A DNA stretch of 64,000 bases from Gaeumannomyces sp. JS-464 (GCA_002197995.1 NGZR01000003.1:4464001-4528000), one strand, 5' to 3'. Positions 12,928 to 25,918 are shown, counted from the first letter of the stretch. A program made the numbers and translations. The notes: generated by a model from the sequence alone, not told the origin.

Positions 12928-15900
12928 GTAGCCGACAGCTATCATGATACTAATGCGATAACCGAACAAGAGTCGAAGAATGAAAGAAAATAGAGGTGGC
13001 TGCCCAGGCCTATTACTAGAATAATGACGTTCTGACAACTTGACGACTTAGAATAGACAATATTCCACACTGGATTCGATTGCAGACGAGACCGTGATGC
13101 GGCTGGACTCAACATATAGCATTAATGCACCATGGGCTGCATGACGATGCCATAAAAATTCCCGGTAACACCGGTGCTGCAATTGAGTATTGAAACACAC
13201 GCCGGGATCGGACCAAGATATCCCGAGTCTTGTTCGTGCCGATATCCACCCTCCCCTACCAGACGGCCGACTCCCGGAGGCAAGGCACACCGGGGGTTCG
13301 CCCTGGCTCGTCGGCGAGGGCGGTGACGGCTCGCTCTGCCGGTTCGGGGAACACTTGACAAACATCACCTCACACTCACATCGGACCACACCGTCAAGAG
13401 CAGTGCAGAGCTGACTAAGTCGTCGGAAACAATGTGACTGTCGATTGTGTCTGCCATGTCGTCAAAGGCAAAAAAGGAAACAAGTTTTTTTTTCTCTTCC
13501 TTCATTAACAATATCGGGTGGCGCCGATTTATTCCCGGCGGAGATGTCGATCCATGGTGTGATGATAATGGTGATTGGTACCTCGCAGACCCAAGGCTAG
13601 AAGGGACATCAGAGGGTCAGCATGGTTGGGGTGTTGACTAAAATCAAGTTTGGTAAAGAACGAGAAAAAAATACGCGCGCAAACCCGTGTCGCCAGTTAT
13701 TGATAATAGTGGGAGGTGAATGTTTGTCAAGACCAGGGAAGCAGTATCCACCGCCCACACCGCTCGCCGCCTTGTTTGGATGAGCGCGTACCGGAACGAG
13801 AGCCGTGATGGAGACAAGGGCTAGAAGATCGGTCTGGTCACCCCCGCCCACAGCCCGATGGATCGATTCCTTGCCGTAGATGTATTTCTCGGGCCACACA
13901 AACCTGGGCTCTGTCAATGTATCTGATGGCGAGGCGGAGATCTGAGGCAAGGAATCTCCTGGTCGCTAGCGCGCGAGAACGGTGTGTCGGTCTGGCCTTG
14001 CGTCCGGGCATCTCGTTGGAAATCGCTCGCTGTCTGCCTGCATCCCGCCTAGCCAGCCACATCTGCTGGGCAGCGCATTTGCGCCATCCCTGACACATAG
14101 GGAGGAGTGATGGCATGACATCGACTAGATATCAAGGAGGAGCTGGCATAGTCTCCACTACGAGATGGGCCCAATCTAATGAAGCAGTCATCTCCATCAG
14201 GGATTTTCCTGTCGTTTCCCTTCCGTTCTCCCCTAGCCCCGCCCAGAAAATGAGAAAAAAAAAGATGCGTGACAACATCTCTCGGGGACCATCTGCATAC
14301 AGTCCAGGCCACAACCCCTCTCGATGCAATGCCGCGGCCTGGAATTATTCCCGCAGCGCCCGGCTTGTGTCCGGAGGCAGCAGGACTGTCATGAGGTGGT
14401 ATCGATCTGCTGCGAATGCCGAGGTCGCCTGAAAGCGGCGACGGGGGCCAGCGAGTGAGGATGGCAGGACGGCCGGCTTCGTCGGGAGGGGTTGTTGATG
14501 TGTGTGTCGGGCTTTTTGCTTGGCTCCACCCACCCAAAATTGATGCGCGAGCAAACTCAAGTGCCGGCCGGCCAGCGGGGCAAAGCCAATGCAAAAAAGG
14601 GACCACCAAGTCCCCCTGTCGTCGATCACTCTCGCCCGCCGCCAAATGGCGAGGGGTGGTGGATGGATCGATTTGCTCGTGCGTGGATGCTCGTGTGTGA
14701 CGGGACTAGCCTGCATGACGAGGTGAATCATCGCCGTGTTGCTACTACTCTACGTTATCTCTGTCTTGGTCTGGCCCTGGGCGAGTTCGTGTCCTCCTCG
14801 CTGGGCCAGAGATCTCTAGAGCAGACAAGATACCTAATACCGTGGAGGGAGCAGGCGAGCCGGATATCGGACTTTCGTGATCAGGAGGAGCACGAATTCG
14901 AGACATGGCGATGCGCGTTTGCAGCCAAGAGATAAGGTAACTGGACGGGTGTCATTGCGGTGGGCTCCCGTGCGGCTTTGTCACGTGTGACCACATTCCC
15001 TAGACCTCCGTGGGCAAGATGGAGGGGGGAGACATTGGAAAACCAAAAGGACGCAACCACCGGCGAAAGCGTCCATCACGCCGGACCAGGATGGCAAAGA
15101 TTGCGGGATGCGCAGATCGCCAAGTCTTCATTGGACGTGGCTGATCTCTTTTGGCTCACCAATTTGACAAAACCTTACGGGCCATTGCGTCATCCGGGGC
15201 ATGGACCGAAGGCGGGGCGTTCAATGTGTGTCCATGTGCTCCTTGGCCTGGAGGTTGAAGATGGAAAACAATACAAATCACGGTGGAAAAGAGCAGACTA
15301 CCAGATAGCACAGCCATTGCCAAGGCCTCGAGGTTGTTGTGCCGGGCAAGCGAGGCAGGATGGGAGACGGCGGACTGTTGGGTAATGGATGGACGCCAAT
15401 GGCCCTGGGACTGACGTGTGGACTCCCCGGCCTGCAAACGCGGGCTTGGCGGTCGATTCGCTGCAACGATCGACCATCAGTCGTAATCCGGGACAAAAAT
15501 CTCGCCAGCCCTGCATCGCGAATTGGGGCGTGCGCTGGTCCTCTAATCAATACCGTCGTCCGCATTCCTCATGCTCCTTCCATTAACTGTAATTCTAAAA
15601 AAGCAATGTCAATGCCTCTCCGGTTCCGCCCTTTGACTGAGCCATCACGATGCATGTTTCCACTGTTTCATGACCCATCACGCCGGCCTGACCCTGGCCG
15701 ATGGGCTGACAGCGGACCCCCCTTTTGTTCCTAGAATTCCCATCGTCCGTTTCTGGCGCGGTGCAGTGCCGGCGAAAACGCTGCGGACTCCGAGGCGTCG
15801 CATTCGGCGCCGCCAAAGCTGTGCCGACACGGTGGCCCACAGCCTGGCCTGAGGAGGTGCCTTGGCAAGCACGAGCGCAACGCAGCGCTGCATTAGGGGA

Positions 15901-17497
15901 GCAGGCGCGGACTGACGCTGATGGTATGATGCAAACACAGGCACAGCCCGCTCTGATGAGGCGTGCGAAGGGAGGTGATGCGAGTGATTCCAATGGCAGC
16001 CCCCCAGGGGCCAAGAAAATGGATCCAAAGCCTAAAAGGGCTACCGCCAAAGTTGCCGACAAGAAAAAAGAAAAAAAAAAAAAAAGAAAGAAAAAAAAAA
16101 GGCAAGGGGTCACACCGCCGACGGAACTTTGAGACAAAAAACGAGCTCGCGCCAAACTTTGTAGCGGCTCGTGCCACTGTCTTAGACATCCAGCACATGT
16201 AGCACACACCTAGCACCAGGAGGCTTCCGGCCGGTTCCTGTTATCGCAAGACAAAGTCATGGAACTCCAAGAGGCGAACCGCATGACCCTTTTTTCGTTT
16301 GTGCCATACGGCAGGCCCCCCTTTTCCGCTTCCAAACTAGCTCCATGCCAGCAGCAAGGCCCAGAACATCCACGTCAGGCTTCACTAAAAACATTAGGTA
16401 GGTGGAGCAGGGGGGTTTCGCCTCAATGCCCTTTCAATGGCGCCTGCTGGCCCGCTGGGCCCCGGCCTAGAGCCCACTGCCGGGAGTTGGGCGGGACTCG
16501 CGGCCCAGGGCGTGCCGGGCATGGGGCCCAATTTTGAAGCAACTGGCGGACGGTCGTGACGGTCTTCCCACCACACCACACACACCCCACGGCCCCAAGA
16601 AAGCAAGCCGCCTGCAGCATGTGGGTAAGCGGCAGGGGAGGCACTTTGTTGCGTCGTCGTGATGACTTTTTTTTTCTTCTTCCTCCCCTCCTCAACCCAA
16701 ATCTTCATCGCATGGAGGGTACGTACCGCCGGCCTTGCTTATCCACCCATGCTCTGACTCAGGCCCGCAGTGGACGATGCATGCCCGACGGAACCCGACC
16801 CGACCTCTGATGTTTGCTCCCGTGCCGCCGTGGCGATGGTGAAATTGAACGGCGAGGGTCCCAGCCGTCTCCAGCCTGGTGCCACCATCAAGCCGCACCA
16901 GAATAAAAAGAAGGAAAACCTGCTCCTGTGACGGCTACGGAGAGGCCGTGTATATTAGCCTGCATGCCCCCTTAGCACCTACCCATTTTCTTTAATTCAA
17001 TTATTTTTGCTTTGCTTTGCTGGTGCCACAGCATCCCCTCGTCTCGATTCGCGCCTTGCCCGGTTCCTAGCTCGAAAACCTGCTGGCCTGCCCGATCTTG
17101 GCCAGCGCACCAAATCGACAAGCCTCCAGTGTGACCGCGAGCCAAGCTTTGGCTGGCGAAAACAGCCTCCCTTTGTTACGTACCTCTTTGGCCTTGTTTG
17201 TCAACCCCGGAAAGGTGGTAGCCCCAGATAGGAATAAGAAAAGGGGCATCAATACCAGCCCAACGGAGCCATCCGGACGCATCATATCCCTTCTCCAAAC
17301 GAGTATATTAGGAGTACGGGATCGCCCCAAACCCCCACCGGACTTTTACCTTCTCGGCGCAAGCTCAACCGCCCCTCCCAGCTCCCTCCAGACCTGCTCT
17401 ATAACACCGTCGACAACGACTAGGGTTTTCAACCTTGAGCAACAGCATATCCCATACCAAGCCTACAACCAACCCACCACTCTCACAATACATCAAG
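12928..17497. other. Gene-poor spacer, about 4.6 kb
   Basis: No gene could be supported on either strand. Long purine/pyrimidine stretches occur, notably an A/G-only tract at about 16062-16100. TATA-like sequence (TATATTA) near 16950 and pyrimidine-rich sequence up to 17497 probably belong to the promoter and leader of the following gene. The many reading frames of 60-200 codons here lack motifs and overlap each other on both strands. Confidence 0.45.
16062..16101. repeat. A-rich polypurine tract
   Basis: A tract of about 40 bases made only of A and G, with long A runs broken by single G residues. This is simple sequence. It could be unstable in replication and is likely to be unreliable in length given the homopolymer problems elsewhere in this window. 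Confidence 0.7.
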
Positions 17498-18738
17498 ATG
17501 GCATCGAGGCCAGCCCACCCCAGGTACCGGTCAACCTCCTCGAGCTGCGCGACCTCAAGGGCATCATCGGCCTCTCTGAGCGACGACGAGGACGCCATCA
17601 CGCCCGCGGGACCCGCCGTCGTCGCCGCCGCCAAGGAGACAAGGAATAGTAGCAGCAAGGCCGGCGGCCGGCGGAAGCGGCGCGCCGTGTCCCCCGCCGA
17701 CTCCAACCTGGACGTCCCGAGCTTCAGCCTGGACGACGGCGTCGGCTTCTGCTACCTGGACACGAGCAACAACAACCACGGCGCCGCCTCCGCCTCGGAT
17801 CCGCTGGCGGCGGGCATGGACTCGCCGAGCCTCTGGCGGCGCATGCTGGCCGTCCAGCGCGTCTTTGGCTGCTACAACTCGGCCCGCATCAGCGCCGCCC
17901 TGGACGACGAGACCCTGCAGAGCCGTGTTCGTAAGTAGTCTCCCTTCACTACTTTCTCTGATCTTTTGGTCTCATTGCATCCCTTTGTGATTTTTTTTTT
18001 TGTCTCGTATCACACTCTCCAACAGTCCGGCACTACGGGCAAGCCCCTTCGACCTAACACATACCCACCCGTCAACACCCTCCCCCTCCTGCCGCATTGG
18101 GCCAATTATCCCTCCAACTGCCTAAAACGGCAGGGGCTGTCGGCGCTTCGTGGGCGCAACTACTCAATTCCTGCGAATTGGCATTTGCACACGGAGCCTG
18201 CTTGCAGCATATGCAAGAAACAGGGGTTGCGTGGGTGATGTCAAAGCCACACTCGAAAAAACCTTCTTGATGGCGCGCGCTTGACAGCTGTACTTGGCTA
18301 GGTGCTTATTACCTTCGTCATCACCCTGCACCCGTCCCTGGCTAAAGTTAGCCATGGGGAACCCATCGTCCATTTTTTCCGGCGATGGGAGCCAGGGGAG
18401 CCAGGGTTTTTGTCAAATCCGAGCGGTGCTCATGTTGTGCCACGTCATACGGCCTGCTCGCCGACCGCCGGCAATGCCGTTTCATCGAATGTCTTTCCTG
18501 GGCCTTCACAGCCAATCGAAACGCAGCAAACGATTCCAGATGCAAAAGCAGTGAATCGGAGTGCCTTGCTAACACCCATTTGACAAAATCAACAGCTTCG
18601 AGAGCATGCCTTGATTTGCTCAATGACAGCATCGCGCACCTCCCAGAAGATGAGCGCGAGCAGGTCGAGTACTTCATCGAGCACGGAGAGATGAAGCCCT
18701 CCCGGAAGCGACGGAGCCTCTGGAGAGGCCTGGCCTAA
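17498..18738 (+). CDS. Unrecognised 191-residue protein with Ser-rich basic N-terminus
   Basis: I do not recognise a named family. The model has two exons, 17498-17930 and 18596-18738, joined by a 665-nt intron with a good GTAAGT donor and an ATCAACAG acceptor; the sum is exactly 192 codons. The N-terminal half is Ser/Ala-rich with a basic patch (GRRKRR). The second part of exon 1 is well structured (SPSLWRRMLAVQRVFGCYN). Exon 2 encodes a helical-looking segment (SRACLDLLNDSIAHLPEDE) and ends in a basic tail (SRKRRSLWRGLA). The basic patches at both ends would suit nuclear location, but that is inference. The intron is several times longer than any other in the window, so an internal exon or a regulatory role is possible. 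The start was chosen as the first ATG after a pyrimidine-rich leader. Confidence 0.6.
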
Positions 18739-20378
18739 GGAGCTTTTGCTTGACGGCTTTTCCACCAGTGCATTTTTACTTGTTCTGTTATCCCACCATT
18801 TTTTTCCCCCCACAACCTTTCGGTCTTCCAATGTCCTATTTTATAACACTACCTACTTACATAGCACGGCGCCGGGTTCGCGCCTCGGCCATTTTTATCG
18901 GCCAGGCTGGTTTATTTTTCTCTTTTTATTTCAACTGGGATCTTTTCCGGCGGCGCCTTTTCTTTTTGGGGTTTCCTTTTTATGTTTATTGAGTAGACTG
19001 GTGATGGCATGCGTCGAGATTTGAGAAGGGAACGGAGACTCGATACCCGCAATACCATCTGGTTGCGCTCTATTCCTTGTATCCTTTGCTGATTCTGCTG
19101 CTGTGTCATGTCGCTGTTTGGTGTGTCTGGCCTAAAAAGTGTCGTTTGCTTTTGGTCGCTTGCGCTGACGAGGTTAAGCAGACCGGGTGACAAGCCACCT
19201 TTACGACTTTCATGAATCGGACTCGTATCGCCCGGGGCGCAGCCCAATCTGACGCTAACCGGAGAGCATATGAAGTTATCCCCGGGCACAGGACCGGGAC
19301 AAGCCCTGCCGGGCATGGATCTACGCCAAAGCCTATTGACAATTCAACATGGGTGCTGACGCCACTCTGCCCAATCCCCATGGGGTTCGCCGGCCCAGAG
19401 CAACGGTTCGTCGTCGGGGTGGATACACGCTCGGAAGACCCGGGAGCTTGGCCTTGGGGTCGGCAGTGGCTGGAGCTGCGCGTCGCGACTTGGCAAAGGT
19501 TATACCCGCAGCCAAGGCCGGAAATTCGGTCTGAGTAACAGGAACCTGCGCGTCGGGCGCGACGGACCCTCCTCCTTTCCGAAGCTATGTGGCGCCTGCC
19601 AGCTGACGATGTTTCGAAGCGGTGGCTCGATTTCGGCTTCACCCCATAAACCCGAGCCCCCGATGCCTACTCCTAACCACCAAAAAAGGCTTCCAAAGGC
19701 GCCCCCCGGTCGAGGTCTATTGGGAATAAACACGGGCGCAGGACCGGCCACCCTTTAACCCTTTATCTGAAGGCACGAGGGAGATCGAGTCAGCTGCCCA
19801 TAAACTCTCTGGCTCATTCCCGAAGCCTCGTGGGCTGGGGCAGGGTACGAGGTAGAATTAAGCTTTTGACCTCGAGCTGTGGAGCTCACCCCGGCGGGAA
19901 AGATGCGATGACACAGGGTTGGGTTGGTTTGATGGATGGCAGCCGCCGCTGGGCGCGTGCTCCTGTCGGCCCCTGGGAAAACTCATCCCCAAAGGGGCAA
20001 TGGCAAAAAGCTATTTTGCTGAGCTTTGCCGAGGTGGGCGGTGGACTTGGATGGGCCGCGAATGGTGTCTTGGCGGCGGCCTGCGTTTGGGGCGTGTCTT
20101 GGCAGAAGCTCAAAGTCTATCAGGCATCCCAAGCTCGCGGAGGCTCAGATGCGTAGCGGGACAGCAGCACGGGACTGGGACGCGACGGCTTAATATTCGG
20201 CGTGGAGCTCCCATGAATCGAGATGCCATGCTGGGTACGGGGCTTATCGCCCTCATAAACCAACCTCCTTGTCCGGTCCCGGGATGTTCGGGTGGCTCGT
20301 CGTTCTTGCCGTCCTCGTTCCTGCTTGCTCACCAGTTACTGTATTTTTCTCTTAGCTTCCATATCGCACGACCTCAAA
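18739..20378. other. Spacer between the 17.5 kb gene and the NRPS-like gene
   Basis: T-rich sequence at 18770-18990 is probably the 3' untranslated region of the preceding gene. The rest, up to the ATG at 20379, holds no supported gene. A pyrimidine-rich stretch (CTTAGCTTCC) shortly upstream of the ATG is typical of fungal leaders. Confidence 0.45.
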
Positions 20379-23300
20379 ATGTCTCGGCTAACGGAAGAGG
20401 ACATCAAGAGAGTGTATGAGGAGTATGGAGAGTTAAAGGTGCTCGACGACATAATTCGTCACCGCGCAGCCGACGACCCGCCCGTACCGATTCTTGGTTA
20501 CCCTCGACCAGGCACTATCGATGACTACGAAACCTTTACCGGCAAGCAGCTGGACTGCTTCGTCGATGTGGCAGCAAAACGTTTTATGGCCCGGGGGCTA
20601 GAACCCGTAAGGACGCCAGCCCTCGCTGTTGCCACAAGTACCTGCCATCACCAGTCTGCTGTAGCTAGGCCTTGACTGACAGTTTTGGGACGTTTTTTCT
20701 TGAACAGAACGCCCGCAGAGTTATCGGGCTCCTCGCTCCTTCGGATGTCGACTTTGCCGTGGCTTTTTTCGCGCTCAGCAGGCTGGGGTATACCGTTTGG
20801 CCCTTTCCCTGCGGATCGCGCCCGTCGCCATCACCAACCTGCTGCGCCAGACCGACTGCCGCCACCTCGTACACGGGCGCGGAGCAAACATCGAGGCGTC
20901 CATAGCGGGCACGCTCGAGGAGCACCCAGAGCTGACAACGATGCCGATACCGACCCGCGACGAGTACGATGTCGCCTCCGATGACGAGCCGCGCTTTGAG
21001 CGCAGCTTCGACCCCGACGCCGAGCGGACCCGGCCAGCCGTTATAATGCATTCGTCCGGGTCAACCGGCTTGCCGAAGCCCGTGACGCTTTCGCACCGCG
21101 CCATCCTGACGCACCCGCTCCAAAGCCCCGGTGTGCGCAACTTCGGCGCCCTGCCGTGGTTCCACCTGTACGGCGTCTCGACGGCGCTGCAGGCCATGTA
21201 CCGCGGCAAGACGGCGTACCTGTACAGCGCGGCCGCGCCCCTGACCGCCGACGGCCTGGTCAGGGCCGTCGAGGCGGCGCGCCCCGAGGCGGTGCATGTC
21301 GTGCCGTACGCCCTCGGCCTTATCGCCGAGAAGCCCCGCGGCGTGGAGCTGCTGCGGCGCTGTGTCTACGTCAAGGCGGCGGGGGCGCGTACCCCCGACG
21401 AGCTGGGGGACCGTCTCGTCAAGGCCGGTGTCAACCTCCGCAATATGATCGGGACGTAAGTAAATCTGGGCTGTTTGGGGAAAGAAAATCTCCTGTCAAA
21501 ACAATACTGATGTGGTTGGGAACGTGTCCCGTCGTGGCTGCCTACTCAGTACCGAAGCGGGCCTCGCCGGCGAGACGATTGAGGAGCGCGAGCCCCGACG
21601 ACTGGTGGGCTTACATCCACTTCTACCCGATGATCCGGCGCTTCATCCACATGGCCCCGGCGGGAGACGGCCTATTCGAGGCGGTCTACCTCAAGGGCCA
21701 CCCGGCGCTGTCGGCGTCCAACTCCGACGACCCGCTGCCCGGGTCCTGGCGGTCCAAGGACGTGTTCCGGCCGCACCCGACGGTGCCGGACGCGTGGAAG
21801 TACGTCACCCGCCTCGACGACCGCGTCACGCTCGTCAACGGCGAGAAGGTGCTGCCGCTGCCCATCGAGGGCCGCCTGCGCGAGGACCCGCTCGTGCGCG
21901 AGGCCGTCGTCGTCGGCGTCGACAGGCCCGTGCCGGGCCTGCTCGTGTTCCGGGCCGAGTCCGCGGACGGCGGCGATGGGGAGGCCGTACCTCGACAGGA
22001 TCTGGCCGTCGGTCGCCGACGCCAACTCGCGCGCCGAGGGCTTCTCCCAGATCACGCGCGACATGGTCGCCGTCCTGCCCGCGGGCACCCCGTACCCGCG
22101 CACGGACAAGGGGAGCATCATCAGGGCGCAGGTCTACGCACAGTTTGCGCCCGAGATCGACGCGCTGTATCAGCGACTGCTGGGCGGCGGCGACGTCGAA
22201 AGCACCGCAATGGTGGCGAACGCCTCCTCGCGTGGCCGGAGCGGGGGCTACGGCTCCAAGAACCTCGCCGGGGTGGAGGAGCTGGTGGCTGGCGTGTTCC
22301 GTGACGCCGTGGGGCGGCCGTTGCCGTCGGCCGACGCGGACTTTTTCGCGGCCGGGGTGGACAGCCTGCGCGCAATCCAGATGCGGCGTGCACTGCAGCG
22401 CGCTCTGGGGCTCCCGGGCTCGGCGCTCGGCGCTAACGTGGTTTACGACTGCCAAAACGCCGGGCGGCTTGCGCGACACTTGCACGCTCTGGTGGCTGCA
22501 CAGGGGAATGCCAGGACCACCACCGTTGGGGACGGTAGCAGCAGTGGCAGTGACGAATACGGGTACACCCCTGCTGGCACTTCCATCAGTTCTGCAAATA
22601 CGGAAGCTTATGATCACGACGATGCTAATGTCGACGGATATGACCTAATGCAGCGATATATCGACAAGTACTCAGACGCGGGCGAGACGGTGGTAAGTTT
22701 CGCTGGTCGGTACAAGCACGGCAAGACTATAAGGCTGACGCATGAACGCTTTCTTGCTTAGCTTCTCACCGGTGCCACTGGATCTCTCGGCGCACACACA
22801 CTTTATCGTATGACTTCAAGTCCGGGCGTGAGACGGGTATACTGCCTCGTTCGGGGCACGAACCCCGCGCGCAGAGTCCGGGAGTCGCTTGCGCAGCGCG
22901 GACTTAAGCTCGACGGAGCAGCCATGGCCAAGGTCTCGGCCCACACGGCGGATCTTGGTAGTGCTGACGATGGCAGCGACCTTCTCGGGGTCAAAGACGC
23001 CGCTCTGTCGGCCGAGATGCTGAGAACGGTGACGCTGATTGTGCACATCGCGTGGCCGGTCAACTTCAACATCAAGCTGGCTAGCTTCGAGCCGCACATC
23101 CGCGGTCTGAGCAATCTCCTCCGCTTCTCGACCGACGTGGCGCGCGAGCGGCAAGACAGACAGCCGGCGAGGCTCTTCTTCTGCTCGTCCATCTCGGCCG
23201 CGTCCAACAGCAGCACAACACCGGTGCCGGATGGGCCGCTCGAGGACCTGCGCAGCGCGGCCGACATGGGCTACGGGCGGAGCAAGTTCGTGGGCGAGCA

Positions 23301-24048
23301 CCTGGTGCTTAACGCGGCGCGGCGAGGTGCCCGCGGCTACGTGCTGCGCATCGGCCAGTTGGTGGGTGACGCGGAGAACGGGATCTGGAATGAGGCCGAG
23401 TTCCTCCCAGCCATGATACGCTCTTCATTAACTCTTGGGGTGCTGCCGAGCTTAGATCAGGTATGAAAGCATGAGGACGCCTGGATTTTGCTTTCACCGA
23501 GGGCATTGTGGTATTTTGGATGCAAGATTAACCGTCAGCAAAACCCTTCTGTTTCACAGACTTGCTCCTGGCTTCCCGTCGACACGCTCGCGACGGCCAT
23601 CCTCCAGCTCTCACAGACGCTGGCAACCGCACCGCTCCCGCGCGACGTGGACGCGCAGGCACCGCCCGTGTTCTACAACATGGTCAACCCGCACGAGTTC
23701 GCGTGGTCAGACCTGCTGGCGGAGCTGAGGGCGGCAGGCCTGGGCTTCGAGGCCGTGCCTCCGCACACCTGGCTCGAGAGGCTGCGCGAGAGCGCGGTGC
23801 GTGGTGGTGAGGAGTTGCGCAACCCAGCGGTGAAGCTGATTGGGTTCTACGAGAAGGAGCTTGGCGGGAGCGCCGGGGTGGTAGGCGGAGACCAGGAGAA
23901 GGGGGCGCGGAGGGTCAGCGGCGTGGCCTTCGAGATCAAGGCAGGGCCGAGAGACGCGGCGGTTCTGCGACGACCGCCGCGTATGATCGAGGATGGCTAT
24001 GTCCGCAAGTTTGTGAGCAGGTGGCTCGAGAGATGGGTCTCTGCGTGA
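20379..24048 (+). CDS. NRPS-like adenylate-forming reductase (A-T-R)
   Basis: A single-module enzyme of about 1,101 residues that should activate a carboxylic acid as its adenylate, load it on a carrier domain and release it by NAD(P)H reduction. The A domain has P-loop SSGSTGLPKPV, a TTEAG motif (core A5) and a C-terminal RTDKGSIIR lysine motif. The carrier has GVDSLRAIQ with the phosphopantetheine serine intact. The reductase shows LLTGATGSLGAH (Rossmann fold) and GYGRSKFVGE (the Tyr-x-x-x-Lys pair). Exons: 20379-20606, 20708-21455, 21550-22692, 22762-23460, 23560-24048. Three frame breaks lie at homopolymers: T run 20796-20798 (one base short), C run 21593-21596 (one extra) and CC at 21985-21986 (one extra). 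With these the exon sum is exactly 1,102 codons, so the gene is probably functional. The substrate cannot be read from the sequence. The heme-thiolate protein gene follows convergently within 0.9 kb. Confidence 0.9.
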
Positions 24049-24948
24049 ACCAAGTTTCTAGGTGGTGGTGCTGCTGGCGATGGCGGCTCGGGGTGGAAGC
24101 AAGCAAGGCTCCTCCAGTCAGTCGTGCAGCGTATGACTGGCGATGGGTCGCCCAGCCAGCATAAAGGGGCTGGCGGGCATCGGCCAACATCCAGGGTGGA
24201 GGAGGCGTCGGCAATTCCGCAACTGTGTGCAGTCCGGGCTAAAGGAGGCGACTGTGCGCGCATTGCATTCCCTAGCAGGCAGTAACGCAGGGCTGGGTGC
24301 GGTGGTGATGGATTTCGTCTTTTGAGTTTCGTTGTCGTTGGATGAGGCGGTCTCAGAAGAGGGGTGTGAGCCAACAATACCTGCGCTAATTGGAACAGAA
24401 TGCCCGCTTGGTCCATGCTGTGCGCGAGTCACTCTCCTCGGGCACAAAAATCCGGGGCCGCAGCCACCATGCATCAATCACTCCGCAATCCCGGCAGCGC
24501 ACAGGCAGGCAAACTGACGTGAGATCCATATCGGCTCGCGGCCACCCTAGAGGATGAACAAGATGTGTAGGTAGTCCGCCCGGCTAACAACTGGGCGAGC
24601 AGATCTCAGCGACGGCGAGTCGGGTGCGGCTGATGGGCTCGGTCTGCAGATGCGTGGTGACTGCCATCGGCAACTTTAGGAAGCACAGCCTCCTCACCTT
24701 CGGGTGTAGAAAAGTGGAAAGAGAGGGTGATGATGCAGAGGCAGGAAAGGGTATCCTCGGCCAATACTTGCGATCAACTAACACCCCATAATGTGTTATC
24801 ACGACGTCATGGTCCTGTCAGCAATATTGGTGATAAACTTGTATGATTTGATTCCTTTTTTTTTTTTCCCCAACGCTCGCACCCCCGAAAAAAAAACCCC
24901 GTCTATGAACATTTTCCAATCCCAATCCAAACACCGGCTCATATGAAC
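24049..24948. other. Convergent intergenic region
   Basis: This separates the 3' ends of the NRPS-like gene (plus) and the peroxidase gene (minus). It holds a T run at about 24855-24867 and a nearby A run at about 24889-24896, probably part of the 3' untranslated region of the minus-strand gene. No coding sequence is supported. Confidence 0.5.
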
Positions 24949-25667
24949 TTAGGCAGAAGCCCGGGCAACCTTGCCAGCCATGGCCTGGAGCTCGGCGATG
25001 GTGATAAGGGCGCTAGACTTCTTGAAGCCAAGCTCATAAGGCAGCCTCTCCTGCTCAAAAAAGGTCGTGACCACCTTCTTGTCGGCGTTGCCGTTGCTGC
25101 CGTCGCCAAATATGCGGAGGTACAGGCCGGTCTCGAGCAGGGAGGCCTGGACGTCGGAGGGGCCCATGTTGAAGGCCGGGTTGGCGGCCTTGGCGGCGGC
25201 GATGCGGTCGGTGCGGGCCTTGGCGGCCTGGGCGATGGTGATCTTGTCCTCGGTGAAGTGGGCGGCGACGGTGGCGAAGATGTCTTTGTTGAACGAGTGG
25301 TTGTCGCCCTGGGCGGTGTCGGCGCGCGACAGCGAGCCGTCGTGCTCGATGACGCCGTGCTTGTTGAGGTCCGACAGGTGGATGGTGGCCGGGTTGCCCG
25401 TGGTTGAGGCGCCCATGGCCCTGGAGGCGACGAGGATGGTGGCCGAGTCCTCGAGGGAGACGGCCTCGCGGAAGCCGGCAGCGAACTGCTGAGCGAGATG
25501 TTGCGGCCGTCACGCGGCAAGAAGCCGTGGTTGGCTAGGGAGTTGACCATGGGGCAGGGGCTGCGCAGGTCGTTGGGGCCGGCAGGCTTCCAGGCGTGCT
25601 CGCCCTCGGTGGGGAGGGCCGAGACGGCCGAGAGGAGGGCGACGAACCAGGTGGCGATGGGAAGCAT
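24949..25667 (-). CDS. Secreted chloroperoxidase-type heme-thiolate peroxidase
   Basis: A short (239-residue) member of the heme-haloperoxidase/unspecific peroxygenase superfamily, which uses hydrogen peroxide for halogenation or oxygen transfer. The start at 25667 gives a clear signal peptide (MLPIATWFVALLSAVSA). The proximal heme-thiolate motif PCP is at about residues 37-39, within SPCPMVNSLANHG. The distal acid-base motif appears as EHD in VIEHDGSLSRAD. EHD is the chloroperoxidase pattern; classical unspecific peroxygenases carry EGD. The frame breaks near 25491, between GRNISL and QQFAAGFREAV. One missing base there makes the total exactly 240 codons. No good intron fits, because the possible donors would remove the conserved PCP region. 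The gene is single-exon and converges with the NRPS-like gene, so its product could act on that enzyme's product, though both being neighbours is the only evidence. Confidence 0.88.
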
Positions 25668-25783
25668 GTTGACGAGGGAGTTGGGTGGGAAGAGGGAAAG
25701 TGGGTATCTGGTTCGGTAGGGCTGATGGGAATCGTCGAGTGTCTCGAGAGAGTGGACTGAAGTGAGGCGAGTAGCGAAAAAAG

Positions 25784-25815
25784 AAAGAAAGAGGGAAAGA
25801 AAGAAAGAAAGAAAG
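25784..25815. repeat. (AAAG)n microsatellite in peroxidase leader
   Basis: Imperfect tandem AAAG units on the plus strand, read as CTTT on the sense strand of the minus-strand peroxidase gene. Pyrimidine-rich blocks of this kind are common just upstream of start sites in filamentous fungi. Its location about 120-150 bases before the start codon suits a leader or core-promoter element. Confidence 0.75.
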
Positions 25816-25904
25816 GCAAGGCTGCGAAAGAACGACCTGGATGGAGAACCGATGAAGCCGGATGCCTCCTGAAAACCTGCTGGGACCCGAGCGCCGGGCA
25901 GCTC

Positions 25905-25918
25905 GAGATTATATGTTC
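25905..25918 (-). promoter_or_regulatory. TATA-like box upstream of peroxidase gene
   Basis: The minus strand reads ACATATAATCTCGA about 240 bases upstream of the peroxidase ATG and upstream of the pyrimidine-rich block. Spacing and order (TATA, CT block, ATG) fit a fungal core promoter. There is no experimental support. Confidence 0.35.

Noticed and set aside
20379..24048. Reading the A-T-R gene as a decayed pseudogene because of three frame breaks
   Set aside because: All breaks lie at short homopolymers, motifs are intact on both sides, and the repaired exon sum is an exact multiple of three, as for most other broken genes here.
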